Shown piece after piece: positions 9,070 through 21,369 of a stretch of 28,742 nt of DNA; the stretch's first letter is position 1, and every line of letters begins with the position of its first letter. Location: positions 1 to 28,742 of the forward strand of contig JAOCPU010000108.1 in assembly GCA_035772785.1 (NCBI GenBank). Direction: 5' to 3'. The translations under genes were made by a program, and so were the position numbers. The notes beneath the pieces are model-generated. The model ran no database searches and was not told the DNA's origin. It saw only the letters and a program-made list of their open reading frames with translations. This DNA is from Phlebiopsis flavidoalba (Eukaryota; Basidiomycota; Agaricomycetes; Polyporales; Phanerochaetaceae).

Positions 9070-12000
9070 CGCCAAACATTTGTTCTCGGATGGTGAGCAG
9101 CTACGTATCTGTCAGATATTGCGTGCGCAAATGTACAGGGAATCAGCTGAGAAGGTCTTCTACAGAAAAAATATGGGTTTGACCCAGAACTGCCGTGCGG
9201 TCTCTAGCACATTATCCGCTGTCCATTGAGTACTTTGATTTCCTGACCGCACATTTTTTCCTGGCCAGGTGTGCAAATGCACCTACCGACTCGCTGTCGG
9301 GCGCTGACAATAGTTTGCATTCGGGATTTGGCCTTGACCGCGTTTCGAACGTTGGATGGAATACATCTGCGTTGTGGTGTCCACGGGGATGTGAATGGGG
9401 TGTACCACTCAATTGTAGAGGAGTGGGTGCGCAAAGGCGACCATTATTGCGCAGGGAGCTCAAAGATGAGCCGGACGCGCCCAATACGTAGACCTTTGCG
9501 CCGAGAGCCGGTCAGTCTCCCTTTTTCACTTGGGATAAGCATTTTGTTACTCACCTGCAAGTGGGTTTTCTGCCGTGCGATTTTTGTAAACTGCGGGATG
9601 TTCTATTAGGATTGCTGGATCAAAGTGCGCGGGTACAGTTTTTCGCCGCCCAATACCAGGAATCATTGGTGTTGCTCGAATTCGGGTAAGTGATAGCATT
9701 GTTACCTGCGAACGGATTCCAGGGGCCGCTCTAACTTCAGCTGTTTTGTATACCTCAAATCTTGTGAGGTAGCTCGGCAATGGCGCGTCAGGTGGGCCAT
9801 CGGCGCCGCCAAGAGCTGGCAAATCGCTGGCGACAAATGAACGAAAGTTGTTGAGAAAGTTGGGTAAGCCGTATGAAGTGTTGAATGATTGTTACTGATG
9901 TGCGTGGACAAGGACAGTGTTTTGCAAGACGATATTGGCGAGAATCCCCACGGTCGCGGCGGTCTTGAAAATCGTACGTCGTGTTTCTCTACTTCGTCGT
10001 CTGACTCGGACTCAGGCGTTTTCGTCTGAGTTTCCTGTTGATAGAGTGTTATTCCCAGTTTTTTTTTACCGTTTGATTTTTCGCAATTGCGACGGCCCGA
10101 GCCCCAAGCCGATGGTTACGTCGTCCGCTAGGGCCACTGTGACTAGACGTGGATCGTGCTGCACCTCTGTTGGCAGCGTTGACCAACGCTTTATGATGAC
10201 GTCCTCTGTGCTTGCAGCTGTGCATTGCCACGATGTGAATGATTGGGATTCAGCATATCCGTACCCCGTCCTAACGAGACAATAAACCCAGGTCAGTGCT
10301 CATATACTATCAGAGAATTGCTGACCAGTACGCACCATTGGCAGATAGAGCAGGTTCAATGTCCTGTGAACCGGTACCATGAATGAACAAAAACGCCCTC
10401 CAGAGCTGTAGGTTCTTCCTCACGTCTTGCTGTAAGTTAAGGTTTCTCACGTTCCTCTGCTTACGCCTTCGGTCCCACCAAGCCAAATATGCGGAGCGCA
10501 GATCTACGGCGTCCTGGGTGCGTAGCCAGTTTTGTCATGTGTGCGATATAGTCACGTCGATTTTCCCTGCGCGGTACGCCTTCTTTGCAAAATCGATGTG
10601 AAGCCGTTCTGACTGCTCTGTGTTGAAGCCGTCTAGTGAGCCCTTCTGCATGATAGCTTCCAGGTAATGTAGCATAGCATGAAGCTTAGGTATGTTGAAG
10701 TGCTCGCGAATCCCAAGGTCCCGGAAAACGTCCTTAAAACCGATGAAATGTGTCGTAGGCAGTCTTGAGCCCACGAAGGGACGATGTGGTGTGAATCTGG
10801 AACTGCGCAAAGTAGATGAAGTCAATCACTGCCTGAACGACAGATGAGAACCCTCCTTGCTGACTGCTTGCGCCAGCAAGTAGTGGCCACAAAAACGCGC
10901 TGCATCTCCTTGTGTTCTTTTCCCGTCCACTGACCTGAACGTGCGAAATGCCCTTGGCAAAATCGTCGTAATCCCGGTGCGTCTGCCATCGCTCGAAAGC
11001 GACGGTCGAGTTCATCGTCTCCCACGATAGCCGTAATCCAGCTGACCAAGTGGTCCTTGAAGACACCCACTTGTGTAGCTGATGCAAGATGTCTGGCGTG
11101 ATGCAAGAGAAGATGTCGGCGTGAGGGAGATGTGCCCAGAATGGGTTATTGACCGGACGTAAGCCGTAACGTTCAAATTCTTCCCGGTTCTTCGTGCTGA
11201 CAAATGACGCGCGAGAATATCCAGAGTTTCTTCCACAGATCGCAGATAGCAGCCGTAAGGATTCTCTCGAGCATCAGGAGAGATCTTGCCACGGGGACAG
11301 AAGTTCTCCTTCACATTGGTGACGAGACACTGTTCTGGATGGTCCGCAATGTACGCGGCAAGGATAGGATATACTCGGCGAACCCAACCATCAGCGCACA
11401 CCATGCATCGACACCCTCGAGTTCCCAGCCTCAATGAGGCCCTTCAACATGATTCCCATGCAGTGATGAAAAAGGCGATATGTGGCAATGGATCGGGCCT
11501 CGCGCGCTCGCAAAGCATTCGAGCTTTGATACCGGCAAGTCAGCCCAATAGAACACAAGCTCCTGACGAGACCTCTCGCGGCGTTTTTCTTTCGAGATAT
11601 TTCCGACCGAAAGGTACACGCGGCCACGCAACTTGGTCCTCCTCGAAACTGCGAAAGCTTTGTCTTATACGGATGCAAGAATGACGGGTGACACCGTGGC
11701 ACCGGTGGGGAGTTTTGCCTAGGAACAACAACCAAATCATAGTGGTAAGCGTCCCATCAATCATAAAACAGTGGTGTGATACTGACCTGCGTTTTCCCAC
11801 CACCAATCTGCTGTCCACATTTCATCATACGCGCCTCTGAGTTCCGTTCACATCCAGAAAGACTCGCTCTGGTGCATAGCCCATCGCGTCTCGAAATGAT
11901 GCATTACCTATGAGCTCCTTAATGCAATCGACAGGGTTGCGATACCACAGCTCGAGTTTCTCCTCCATGACCCGCCCATTCTCCGCCAACAATATCTCCT

Positions 12001-12775
12001 TCAACGGTAACCTCTTCAAGCATATAATCGCTCTGTTGAGGTAGAGATGACAATGACTGATTGAATTTGTATTTAGACGTCGCATTGAAGCCGCTCTTCT
12101 GGATCTAAAACATGATGATAAGTCAACTGGTGAGAGTTTTGAGTTGCTCCATCTATCAACGCACAAGTTCTAACCCAAGAAATTCCTCTATTTCGTTTTG
12201 CCCCATGCGTTTGACCATAAAGCGTGACAGATCCCATTCATCGCCGGCTTGCAAATGGCGACCAGGGTTCTCGTTTCTCCTCGCGATCCTGCCGCTCCCA
12301 TCTCTCAAAACGCGTCTCCTCTGGTCGCAGGGTCTGGCCAGCTTCTGCTTGCTCAGGGAAGTACTGGTAAAATCGATGCGAGAACGACGGGGCTGAAGGC
12401 TGCTCGTCATCAGGAATCTCCTGGACTGTAGCTCGACGAGGATCTTGCGAGGAGACAGGGTCGTTGTTGGCAAAGGACTCGTTCTCGGGTAGATGTCTCA
12501 TCTCAACGTTGTCAACGTGGTGACTGGGTTCAATGTTCATCCAGATTGCGAAACCGTGGCTGGGCTTGAGTTTAGGACTGTCGAAGCAGCCTGAGGAATA
12601 GGCCTGAGGAGTATGGGGCTGGCTGGCACGAGAGGAGGTAATCTCAGCTTCCCAACGAGCTCTGCATCGTGCTGAGTTTTGGATATGTCGTCGAACCCCA
12701 GCAGCAGTTGGAAGGGGCTTTCGACAATATCCACAGCGATGTGCATTGGAGGATGGCAGGTTTTGTAATTGCCAT
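9070..12775 (-). pseudogene. Plavaka (CACTA-like) transposase, frame-disrupted
   Basis: This is a transposase of the Plavaka group of CMC (CACTA-type) DNA transposons, which is abundant in Agaricomycetes. The order on the minus strand matches the family. A C2H2-like finger RCGYCRKPLPTAAGVRRHIQ lies at about 12680-12735. The finger leads in frame into a charged linker. Next come EWDLSRFMVKRMGQNEIEEF (about 12170-12235), EEKLELWYRNPVDCIKELIG (about 11900-11965), YLSVGNISKEKRR (about 11575-11620), YPILAAYIADHPEQCLVT (about 11320-11380), [20 protein letters not shown] (about 11010-11070), [14 protein letters not shown] (about 10890-10940), HFNIPKLHAMLHYLEAI (about 10650-10710) and QSERLHIDFAKKAYRAGKID (about 10560-10620). 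The C-terminal part has PAHFDPAILIEHPAVY (about 9580-9640) and VEWYTPF (about 9390-9415). Motifs are kept, but frames change repeatedly (for example near 12243). The exact start and stop are not certain. Confidence 0.87.
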
Positions 12776-13064
12776 CGAAGCTGACACGGAATGCCTTGCG
12801 TTAAGCAGATTTTGCAACGTCAATTCGAAGAGGCTCACTAAGTGTTCGAGTGGATAACCAGGTGGTAAGTAATTGAGAGTCACTATACGGCCTTCTGAAT
12901 CTGACCACCGATTTGTTGCCCATCACATTTGTAAGTAAGGAAATTGATTGACAGGTCACAGTCTACAGCTGACTCATTTGAATCCAGTGCGCTGCGGCGC
13001 GCGTTGACCGTATTCTCTTACCCCTCATCTCGCCGCGAAAATTTCCCAAGTAGCAGCCTCTTAG
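12776..13064. promoter_or_regulatory. Shared divergent 5' region (Plavaka / DUF6532-type gene)
   Basis: About 290 bp separate the first recognisable codons of the minus-strand Plavaka gene from the proposed ATG at 13065 of the plus-strand gene. The two would have to share this stretch as a bidirectional promoter unless one has an upstream exon. I see no clear TATA box in either direction. Confidence 0.3.
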
Positions 13065-15400
13065 ATGGCTCGGCCACCTCAGGCTGGCAACGCACCAGGG
13101 ACAAAAACGGGCACCGGCAGCCCAGTGAGCGGATGGAGAATGATGAGTAAGAAAATGATTTGTTTTTTTAAGATGATACGCCCAGCTGACTGCAATTTGA
13201 ATGTATATAGATGAAGAACGAGATGAACGTACTCGACGACAAGAACAACCCCCAGGCACCAACGCGCAAGGAGAAAAGCACAGACTAGGAAGGTGCAGAT
13301 GGCAACTGCAGGCGTGGTAAGTGAAAGCACAAGTCTTGTTGTTGAGAACTCAATTTTCCGATGCCATTAGATACGCAAGCGAGCCAGTGCAGCTCATTCA
13401 GAGGGCAGTCATTCCTCGCATAAACTAATCATGGGACAGCACCTATCCCGAACCGACCCAGATCAACACCGACAGGCGCCACCTCAACATGCACCAAGGC
13501 AGTCCTCGACGGTTAGTACTCGTGCTCCAGTGGCCGCAGGCAATGCAGAGCTTCGCATGCCTCCGTCCTACTACAGGTGAGGCTCATTCAAGTAGATGGA
13601 CAATATTAACAAGCTTTCCTCGAAAAGTGCGTAGCGGCTCCTCTACTACTCAGGCTGGTGGCCAGGGCGGAGCGCAGCCGGCCAGGATCGCGTCAAGGTA
13701 TGTCAACCAGTACCTTGACAAATATCTACACTAACTACCTTCACAATCGCTCTGCTTGCCTCTATATGCAGAGTCATTGCCCGCCGATGGCTGATGATCC
13801 TAGTGACCCAACAGGGACCGCTGACCGGAGGCACAGCCTGAGCAAGACTTTCATATCTCTCACGAAGGTTCCACCGCCGAAAATGAGAACGACCAACTCT
13901 GGGATGAACAGCCCCGGCCTCCTCCATACCGCCGTTCAGCACCATCTGCAAATGCTGAGTTTGACGACCCCCAGCTCGAGGCCGACTCGACCGAAGATGA
14001 CCGACCTTTAAGACGAATCTATCGCCATGGACAGACTCGGAAGCGAGCGTACACGGAAATGGTTGCAGATGAAGCTGATCATGACGTAGCTGACCCCGAG
14101 GGCCGTGTCCGATTCCGAAAAACGACGAGCGGCCTGAGGATATCGAGCCAACATTTGCTATGCACGACGACTCCACGGTTCCAGCCCTTCTCTCTACGGG
14201 CAAGCACAAGCCCGGTGAACGGGCGCGGAGCTGTCAAATACTATACTGATCAAGGCCAGGCACTCATTGTTGCATCCCAATCGATTTACGAGGGTTTTCT
14301 CATCACTCGGTCAGCCTACCCTACTGAACTGCGCGAGCAAGACGAATGGGCTAGAGAAGCCTTCGCCATAGGCTGCGAGCGTGAGGAGATGGTGTATCGA
14401 ATTACACCAGAGGTTCTCCGAATGGTGCGTTTCTGTATATCTAACATGATATATAATGTACTGATGTAACCTCTCTCTTGGTTACACCTATCGATTGCCT
14501 GCCCAGATTACTCGCCGTGGGGACGCATCTGCGGAGTGAGTGGATAGGTTATGCACGAGAGACAGTGCAAGCCGCCTACCAACTCAAGGAAGGACATGCC
14601 AGCGAGTCGAGACGCAGGAATGTCAAGCTAGTGCATAAGCTCCATCCTCGTCGAGAATCACAGCGGATTTGCATTTCCGGTGCGTCTCTCCATGTTCACT
14701 TCCTTCACGTCTTTGTTCTATCTCAGTTATTGGCATTTAGAAACGCGAACTTGGCAAGCCCGAAGAGCAGCGCAAGGGCATGTACATGCACCATGCCCTG
14801 AGCCAGCTGCTCTTCAAGGCTGCCTTCTCAACGGCTAGAGATATTGGTCTAGTATACGACGACCTCTTCGCAGATCAAGTTGGACGCCCCACCTTTGCAT
14901 TGCTATGTACTATGGTATGTAGTCATCTATCACTTCATCTCTTATACTAAGTCTAATCCTTCTCTTCTCAGCTCGAACTGGCCATAGCAGAATGGGCCAC
15001 TGGCACATGCAAGAAGGAGTCTTTAAGCGAGCCATCAAACAAGGCAGTCTTCAAGACTCACCTCGACAACCTTGCCAAGTTCGAGCAATCCTTTGCCGTG
15101 GAGTTCAAATTCTCTCGGAGGATGGGACAGAAGCTACTGGAAAATGTTCGGTATGTACTACATTCTTCTTGAGCATTGTCATGCGGACTTTGACGTGCAC
15201 TCTCGGTGTACTTCAGACTTCGCGCCGGCGCAGGACCGCAAGATGATGACACACAAGCAGGTGCCATCCCACAATCAGTCTTCGAGAATATGCGTGCGAA
15301 CTGGACAGAGGCGGACCTATCTACTATCAACTTCGACGAGCCATACGACGAGAATAGGAGCGACGACGAGGACAACAATGGCGAGGCTCAAGCGGGCTAA
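13065..15400 (+). CDS. DUF6532-type protein, nine exons, apparent frameshifts
   Basis: The C-terminal half looks like the DUF6532 domain of Agaricomycete proteins, whose function is unknown. Landmarks are THLRSEWIGYARETVQAAYQ, MYMHHALSQLLFKAAF and LELAIAEWATGTCKK. The protein ends in an acidic tail (YDENRSDDEDNNGE). Proposed exons are 13065-13146, 13211-13316, 13371-13576, 13635-13697, 13772-14424, 14507-14679, 14741-14914, 14972-15150 and 15217-15400 (TAA). All have GT/AG borders. The N-terminal third is Gln/Pro/Arg-rich and probably disordered. Phase fails at the second splice, near 13830, in the GGGG at 14519-14522 (dropping one G restores the domain) and around 14680-14740. An alternative start is the ATG at 13299. 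The gene may be a Plavaka passenger or independent. Confidence 0.7.
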
Positions 15401-15526
15401 TGGTATACTGGTCACGGTCGCGCTGCTACTATGTATTTGTCGTCCGATTACACACTGTTATGCAGTAGTGGTAGCTGGGAATGTCAAACATTAAGCCACA
15501 AGGTGCTCTTAACATTACTCAGAATT

Positions 15527-15553
15527 GGGGGGGCATATTTTTATTAATAAAAA
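15527..15553. repeat. G7 run and 16-bp AT palindrome at the array edge
   Basis: A GGGGGGG run at 15527-15533 is followed by the perfect palindrome TTTTTATTAATAAAAA (15538-15553), right where satellite-like sequence begins. It marks the abrupt change from the DUF6532-type gene to the array. It may be close to the outer terminus of the large element, by inference only. Confidence 0.5.
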
Positions 15554-17345
15554 TGTGGTCCTGAATATCAATAAGACTATGAAAACTGAATGCCAATGTT
15601 AGTCTCTTTTGTAACAATAGTTCCCCTGATGTTATTCAATGTTGTATACAATGACATTTATGCATAGTAATGTCATTTGCATGATAACATTGTGGCCTAT
15701 AATGTTGCTTATTTATCACAAAAAGGCCTAGGATGTTGTTAGCATACTGAAAATGTGGTCTAGAATGTTATTCAAGCTATGAACATCTGGTCTGGAATGT
15801 TTAAACTGATCAACATTATGGTCTGGGATGTTGTTTGGAATATTGAAAATGCGGTCTGGAGTGTTATTCAAGCTATGAACATCTGGTCTGGAATGTTTAA
15901 CTGATCAACATTATGGTCTGGGATGTTGTTGGAATATTGAAAATGTGGTCTGGAGTGTTATTCAAGCTATGAACATCTGGTCTGGAATGTTTAACTGATC
16001 AACATTATGGTCTGGAATGTTGTTGGAATATTGAAAATGCGGTCTGGAGTGTTATTCAAGCTAATGAACATCTGGTCTAAAATGTTTAACTGATCAACAT
16101 CATGGTCTGGGATGTCATTAGAATATTGACAATGCGGTCTGTAATGTTATAAGTGCTATGAACATCTGGTCTGGATTGTTTAACTGATCAACATCATGGC
16201 CTAGGATGTTATCAGCATTATGAAAATGCGGTCTATAATGTTATTCAAGCTATGAACATCTGGTCTGGAATGTTTAACTGATCAACATCATGGCCTAGGA
16301 TGTTATTAGCATTATGAAAATGCGGTCTATAATGTTATTCAAGCTATGAACATCTGGTCTGGAATGTTTAAACTGATCAACATCATGGCCTAGGATGTTA
16401 TTAGCATTATGAAAATGCGGTCTATAATGTTATTCAAGCTATGAACATCTGGTCTGGAATGTTTAACTGATCAACATCATGGCCTAGGATGTTATCAGCA
16501 TTATGAAAATGCGGTCTATAATGTTATTCAAGCTATGAACATCTGGTCTGCGGAATGTTTAACTGATCAACATCATGGCCTAGGATGTTATTAGCCCATT
16601 ATTATGAAAATGCAGTCTATAATGTTATTCAAGCTATGAACATCTGGTCTGAAATGTTTAACTGATCAACATCATGGCCTAGGATGTTATTAGCATTATG
16701 AAAATGCGGTCTATAATGTCATCAGAGCTATGAACATCTGGTCTGGAATGTTTAACTGGTCAACATTATAGTCTGGGATGTCATTAGAATATTGAAAATG
16801 CGGTCTATAATGTCATCAGAGCTATGAACATCTGGTCTGGAATGTTTAACTCACATCAACATTATGGTCTGTCACTGTTGGATGTCATTAGAATATTGAA
16901 AATGCGGTCTATAATGTCATCAGAGCTATGAACATCTGGTCTGCAATGTTTAACTGATCAACATTATGGTCTGGGATGTCATTAGAATATTGAAAATGCG
17001 GTCTATAATGTCATCAGAGCTATGAACATCTGGTCTGGAATGTTTAACTGATCAACATTATGGTCTGGGATGTCATTAGAATATTGAAAATGCGGTCTAT
17101 AATGTTATCAGAGCTATGAACATCTGGTCTGGAATGTTTAACTGATCAACATCATGGCCTAGGATGTTATTGGCATTATGAAAAATGCGTGTCCATAATG
17201 TTATAAGTGCTATGAACATCTGGTCTAGAATGTTTAACTGATCAACATTATGGTCTGGGATGTCATTAGAATATTGACAATGCGGTTCTGTAATGTTATA
17301 AGTGCATTATGAACATCTGGTCTGAAATGTTTAACTGACTGTTGA
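15554..17345 (+). repeat. Left satellite array, ~94-bp unit, about 17 clear copies
   Basis: The word GAACATCTGGTCT recurs 17 times between about 15781 and 17311, spaced about 94-96 bp. Diverged units extend back to about 15550. Each unit holds three related sub-monomers of about 30 bp, each with an ATNNGGTCT...ATGT core (ATCTGGTCT, ATTATGGTCT or ATCATGGCCT, and AATGCGGTCT). Units fall into local blocks. The first (about 15780-16100) has GGAGTGTTATTCAAGC. The second (about 16190-16720) has GGCCTAGGATGTTATTAGCATT. The third (about 16740-17280) has GTCTGGGATGTCATTAGAAT. The array has no long open frame. Confidence 0.95.
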
Positions 17346-17417
17346 CATTAATGAGAAAGGATGTGATTGCAATATCAATCAAAGCTAACTACTACTATCT
17401 TCAGATGCTATTACTGC
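17346..17417. other. Junction between array and KDZ 3' end
   Basis: The repeat fades out after about 17345 into unique AT-rich sequence. The KDZ stop codon lies at 17418-17420, so the array begins within about 75 bp of the transposase's 3' end. Confidence 0.5.
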
Positions 17418-20400
17418 TACTCATCAGAGTCAGTGTCTTCTTCATTCATCTGTTATAATGTATGTTACAAAAACCCCAGTTAGGTGTAATGTTTATCTTT
17501 TTGAGATATGACAACCATGACCCAGCAAACTTTTTTTACCAAGTCGAGAAAGAATATCTTCTTGCTGTGCAGCATATGCTACAATCCCATTTAGCAACCC
17601 TTTGTCATTGCTTGTGCGTCGATTTGCTTGATTTAACGCCACCACAAACCTTTCCACTCAAGGAAGTCCAATATTAGCTGCATTTCCACAAGCAGCCATT
17701 CTTTTTTCTTTCCGCACCAACGGTCCAAACGTGCCTTTGCTAGCATCCACTCAACTCGCATAGCTTTCTTCAGCAACCTCTTCTGTGCTGATTTCTGCAG
17801 TCGAGCTGGCTTGGTTGATTTGCTGTACTCGCCAGATCCAGGAAATTTTCACGACGACCTTCGCATGTGGATTGCCAATAGCGCATCATCATCTTTGCCA
17901 GGACCACAAATGTCACTGTCGCGCAGATGGCGGAAAGAGTGGGTCCAAACACCTTGCGGCTCCAAGGCAAAGAAAGGCGGAGTATGCAGCACGGTATCGT
18001 TCGGCTGCAAGCTGAATGCGATTCTGGAACTTGTCGTATGACGCAACGAATAACGTGTATGGCCTTTTTGCCCAGTCCCAGAAATGTTCAGATGCTTGAA
18101 TTGTGCCAACGCGATAGCTACCGATGAATGTCAGAAGTCGTCGAAGTTTTTCGACGATATCAGCAAGCGCATCTTCAGACCTTGTGCTTCTTTCGTAAAC
18201 GGAGCTCCAGGTGCGAATTTTATGTGCCGAAGGGGAAAAAGGAATGTCGTCTTGTGGAAGCTCAGATGGGAGCATAAGACAAACTGTCTCAACTGGAAGT
18301 GTTTGCTGATCTGAACCAGCATCGCCTTCGCAAAGCTCGTAGTCTTCCTCATTTTCTTCTGCCCCGCTTTGCAAACCGTTCTCAGGGAGTGCAGACTGGA
18401 TAGGTGGCAGAAAGTAGAGAATCTGTGCAGTACGCACGGTATATATACGGCGTCGCAGCGTAGCTGTACGCTGTTGTTGCCCCTATGCTGATCACGAAGT
18501 TACCTCGAACATGTAGTTTTCTTGACGCACCTTGTTGCTTTTTACTTGACCAAAGAAACAACGTCTAATACTTAATTCAGTATAAATAGTGTATCAAGGG
18601 AAATATCGCGTACTTAATGTGGTTCTTACTGTTTTTAAACTGCTTCCCCCCCCCTTCGAGTTCAAGCCCAATTTGGATAACAAAGGTATCTCCCTGGGCG
18701 TAAGATCATTTTGGGCGAGATCTCTCCTTGTGACATTGCAAAGTCCTCCTCTTGAGCAAGACAAAGGCGAACATCATTCATTGTAGTGACCTAAACATAC
18801 ACAAGTATCAGCCGATATATCCCAGGCATTATAATATTACCATACGAGTAACCGTCTCTTCAAATGGATCTGGCTTGTATTTTGGGTCTGCGTACCAAGT
18901 CTCAATCCATACAGTCCAACTCTTGGATTATCTTGCCAGGGAATGTAGCGGAGAATTCAACGAACAGCTTCTGCTGAGTTGAGATGAGAATTATGAGCAT
19001 CTCGTAGTTGACGTAGAATATGGTTTCTATAAAAATAATTAAAAAGCGGTCTAAGATTATGCTCGTAACTCACCAAGCTGAATAAGTTTCTGGAAATTAT
19101 AAGCATCCCAGTGTGAGTCAAATGTTTCATTGCGAGCATCCCGTGGGACATCTCTTTGGTGCTCATCGAAACTGGGTTGATATTGCGACCATCCCGCTTC
19201 AACACCCTCGCCATAAATACGGCCCATATGGCGGAGAAAAGGTTGAGAGAATAACGGGAGTGTGATCAGCTCCGTGAACTGGCCAGTGCTTTTTGGGTAT
19301 GGCGAAGCGGATGGGAAGGAGTCAATATCAATCTGGAGATCTTCAGGGTATCCCAGCAACCTCCGCAAAAAAACGCTTCTCAAACTGGCATGCAATGTCA
19401 TACGTGAGCACAACAGCAATTGGCTCTTCATCCTGCAGAGTTGACAACAGAAGGTAGTCCATATTACAGAACCTTAGCACATATGAGTCCACTGATACAA
19501 GAAGAATGTACTACGGGAACTCACTTTTCACCCTTTTGTAAGTCGCCAAAAGCCTTCGGGGCCGTGCAAATGCATGGCGAGCACACATCACAATGCCTAC
19601 GCCGGATGCAATATATCCAGCCGACGAGCATTGTTAGCATTTGCTATTGCGTTCAGTTCCGCGTTTACAAGTGTTCGTCTAACCGATCAATTTGCCGCTC
19701 CGTCAGCACAGCAGAAAATCACACTTGCCGTCATAAACGCACCTCTGCAGTAACGGGAGTAGCCATCGCCAAACTGCCTCACATGCTCGCTGCGAATCGC
19801 TTTGCTTCACGCAGTATGGCCCATCCTGGCCCGAGCGCAACATCTTCCGGGCGCGCCACGGTACCTTCATTTTCAGCCGAAAATGTGGCTGCGTCCATTC
19901 ATGAGGGTTTGTTGGAACTTCCACCTGTAGTGTACCAAGCTCAGCACACGTCATCAAAAAATGGAGGAGGTAAGACGCACCGTCCACGCGGCTGATTTGG
20001 ATGTCATCCTTATTTGTCTGGCATGTTACGTCCTGGGTGGGTGGCACGCTGGGTCACTCGACTGCGAGCGCGCCTTCCGTCGTGGCCGTCAACGCCATCA
20101 GGGGCATGGCCGCGACCTGCTCTCTTGAGGAGTTTGAGGTGTCGGTATTGACGGACTATCTTGAAAGATTTGTTTGTACATATACTGCAGCGACACATCG
20201 TTCCAGGGGGAGCCGGAAATGGGATGCGAACGGTAATGCACGCAAATCGCTCACCACTGGCTTGTTATAGACTTGAGCTGGGTCCGTTTATTCGTTCGAG
20301 GCATCTGTAGAAGTTCGTGTAGACTCGTTTGCCCTGGTGCGTATGCTGGTCTACGGAAGAAGTCGAGCAGCGTGAATGTGAACGCGCTCTTGACACGGTG

Positions 20401-21369
20401 TTGCGACGTAGGGAACCAGCCGGTTATGTAGGAGGTTGCGTGTAGATGAGTGCGCGAGTGAGGTTTGTATAGCCACGGCCTGGTATGTAGCACATTTGCA
20501 GAAAGTGATGATTTCACTCGATGTATGCCGGGACACGTTCGGTTACCCCACGAAGTTGGACTATGGGAAGGATTGCGCACAGGACACGGGGAACCTTGAT
20601 TCATGCCCTAGTGTGAACGACGTTGGCCGATATTTCGAAGGGCCTCGGAAGCAAAGAACATGCCGTTCCACACCTACAAATTGTTTGAGCAGGTTGCTCC
20701 GCAAGAAGCGGTATTGTTCGGCTCACCTCAGTGCGATGAAGGGGAAGGAGCGTGGTGAGACTGCAGCATTTACACGTCTGACACATTACCGGGGTGTCCG
20801 AAGCAGTCACGACATCTGTAATTACGTTTTTCCCCTCCGTGCTGCATTTCAAGCATTTGCTTGACTTGCTCTCCCCTAGAGTCCGTGGCTCCGTAGCATT
20901 TCATCGAGGTACGCGTCCCTGAAAGGCATCCAGTCCGAGAGACGATCCTAGACCTCTAGTAAGAAATTGGCACGTTTACGACACAGTGTACATACCACTC
21001 TGGTCTTCGGGGCTTCTTAGCCTTGGAATCGTGGGCTTGATGTTCGTTTGTCTCTTCAACGTGTGCTGAATCACAGTCTGCGTGAGGTTTCTTGAGGGCG
21101 CGTCGTCATCGGTCCTCTTTTGCGAACAGTTTTCTTCGGGGTGAATCCTTGTACCGGGTCTCTCCAAATGCACCTGGGGATCGCTCGTCTCCTCAAATCT
21201 CTCCGCACACGATGTCTGAAATGACCTGCCCGAGGAGTCTAGAGTGAAGAGTTGTCGCGATCGTAACTCTGTGCGCTTTGTCCTATGGCGTGCATCGTCT
21301 TCAATGTTCTTCTTCACAATTGACACGGCCCGTCGTCTTCGCCTTCCTGGACTTTCTTTGTTTCGCCAT
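17418..21369 (-). pseudogene. KDZ transposase with N-terminal Cys-cluster, frame-disrupted
   Basis: This is a transposase of the Kyakuja-Dileera-Zisupton class, traceable along its full length. An ATG at 21369 opens a basic N-terminus (MAKQRKSRKAKTTGRV). Next are WMPFRDAYLDEMLRSHGL (about 20890-20945), a cysteine/histidine cluster YRCRDCFGHP...CQTCKCC (about 20760-20825), GWFPTSQHRVKSAFTFTLLD (about 20360-20415), HLKLLKRAGRGHAPDG (about 20095-20145) and HFRLKMK (about 19870-19890). The core follows with YDIACQFEKRFF (about 19370-19405), RFAIPKKHWPVHG (about 19275-19315), GRIYGEGVEAGWSQY (about 19185-19230) and IQIGLELEGGG (about 18640-18675). The C-terminal part has RYRAAYSAFLCLG (about 17955-17995), RVEWMLAKARLDRW (about 17725-17765), LLNGIVAYAAQQEDILSRLG (about 17545-17605) and an acidic end NEEDTDSDE before the TAG. 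Many 1-nt frame changes occur, but family motifs persist. Confidence 0.88.

Noticed and set aside
15554..17345. CRISPR-like regular repeat array
   Set aside because: Units are contiguous with no unique spacers, the whole 94-bp period is conserved, and the sequence is eukaryotic (spliced genes). It is a tandem satellite.
20001..20864. Plus-strand open frames of 89 and 142 codons
   Set aside because: They are antisense to well-recognised KDZ transposase motifs and are shadows of that gene.
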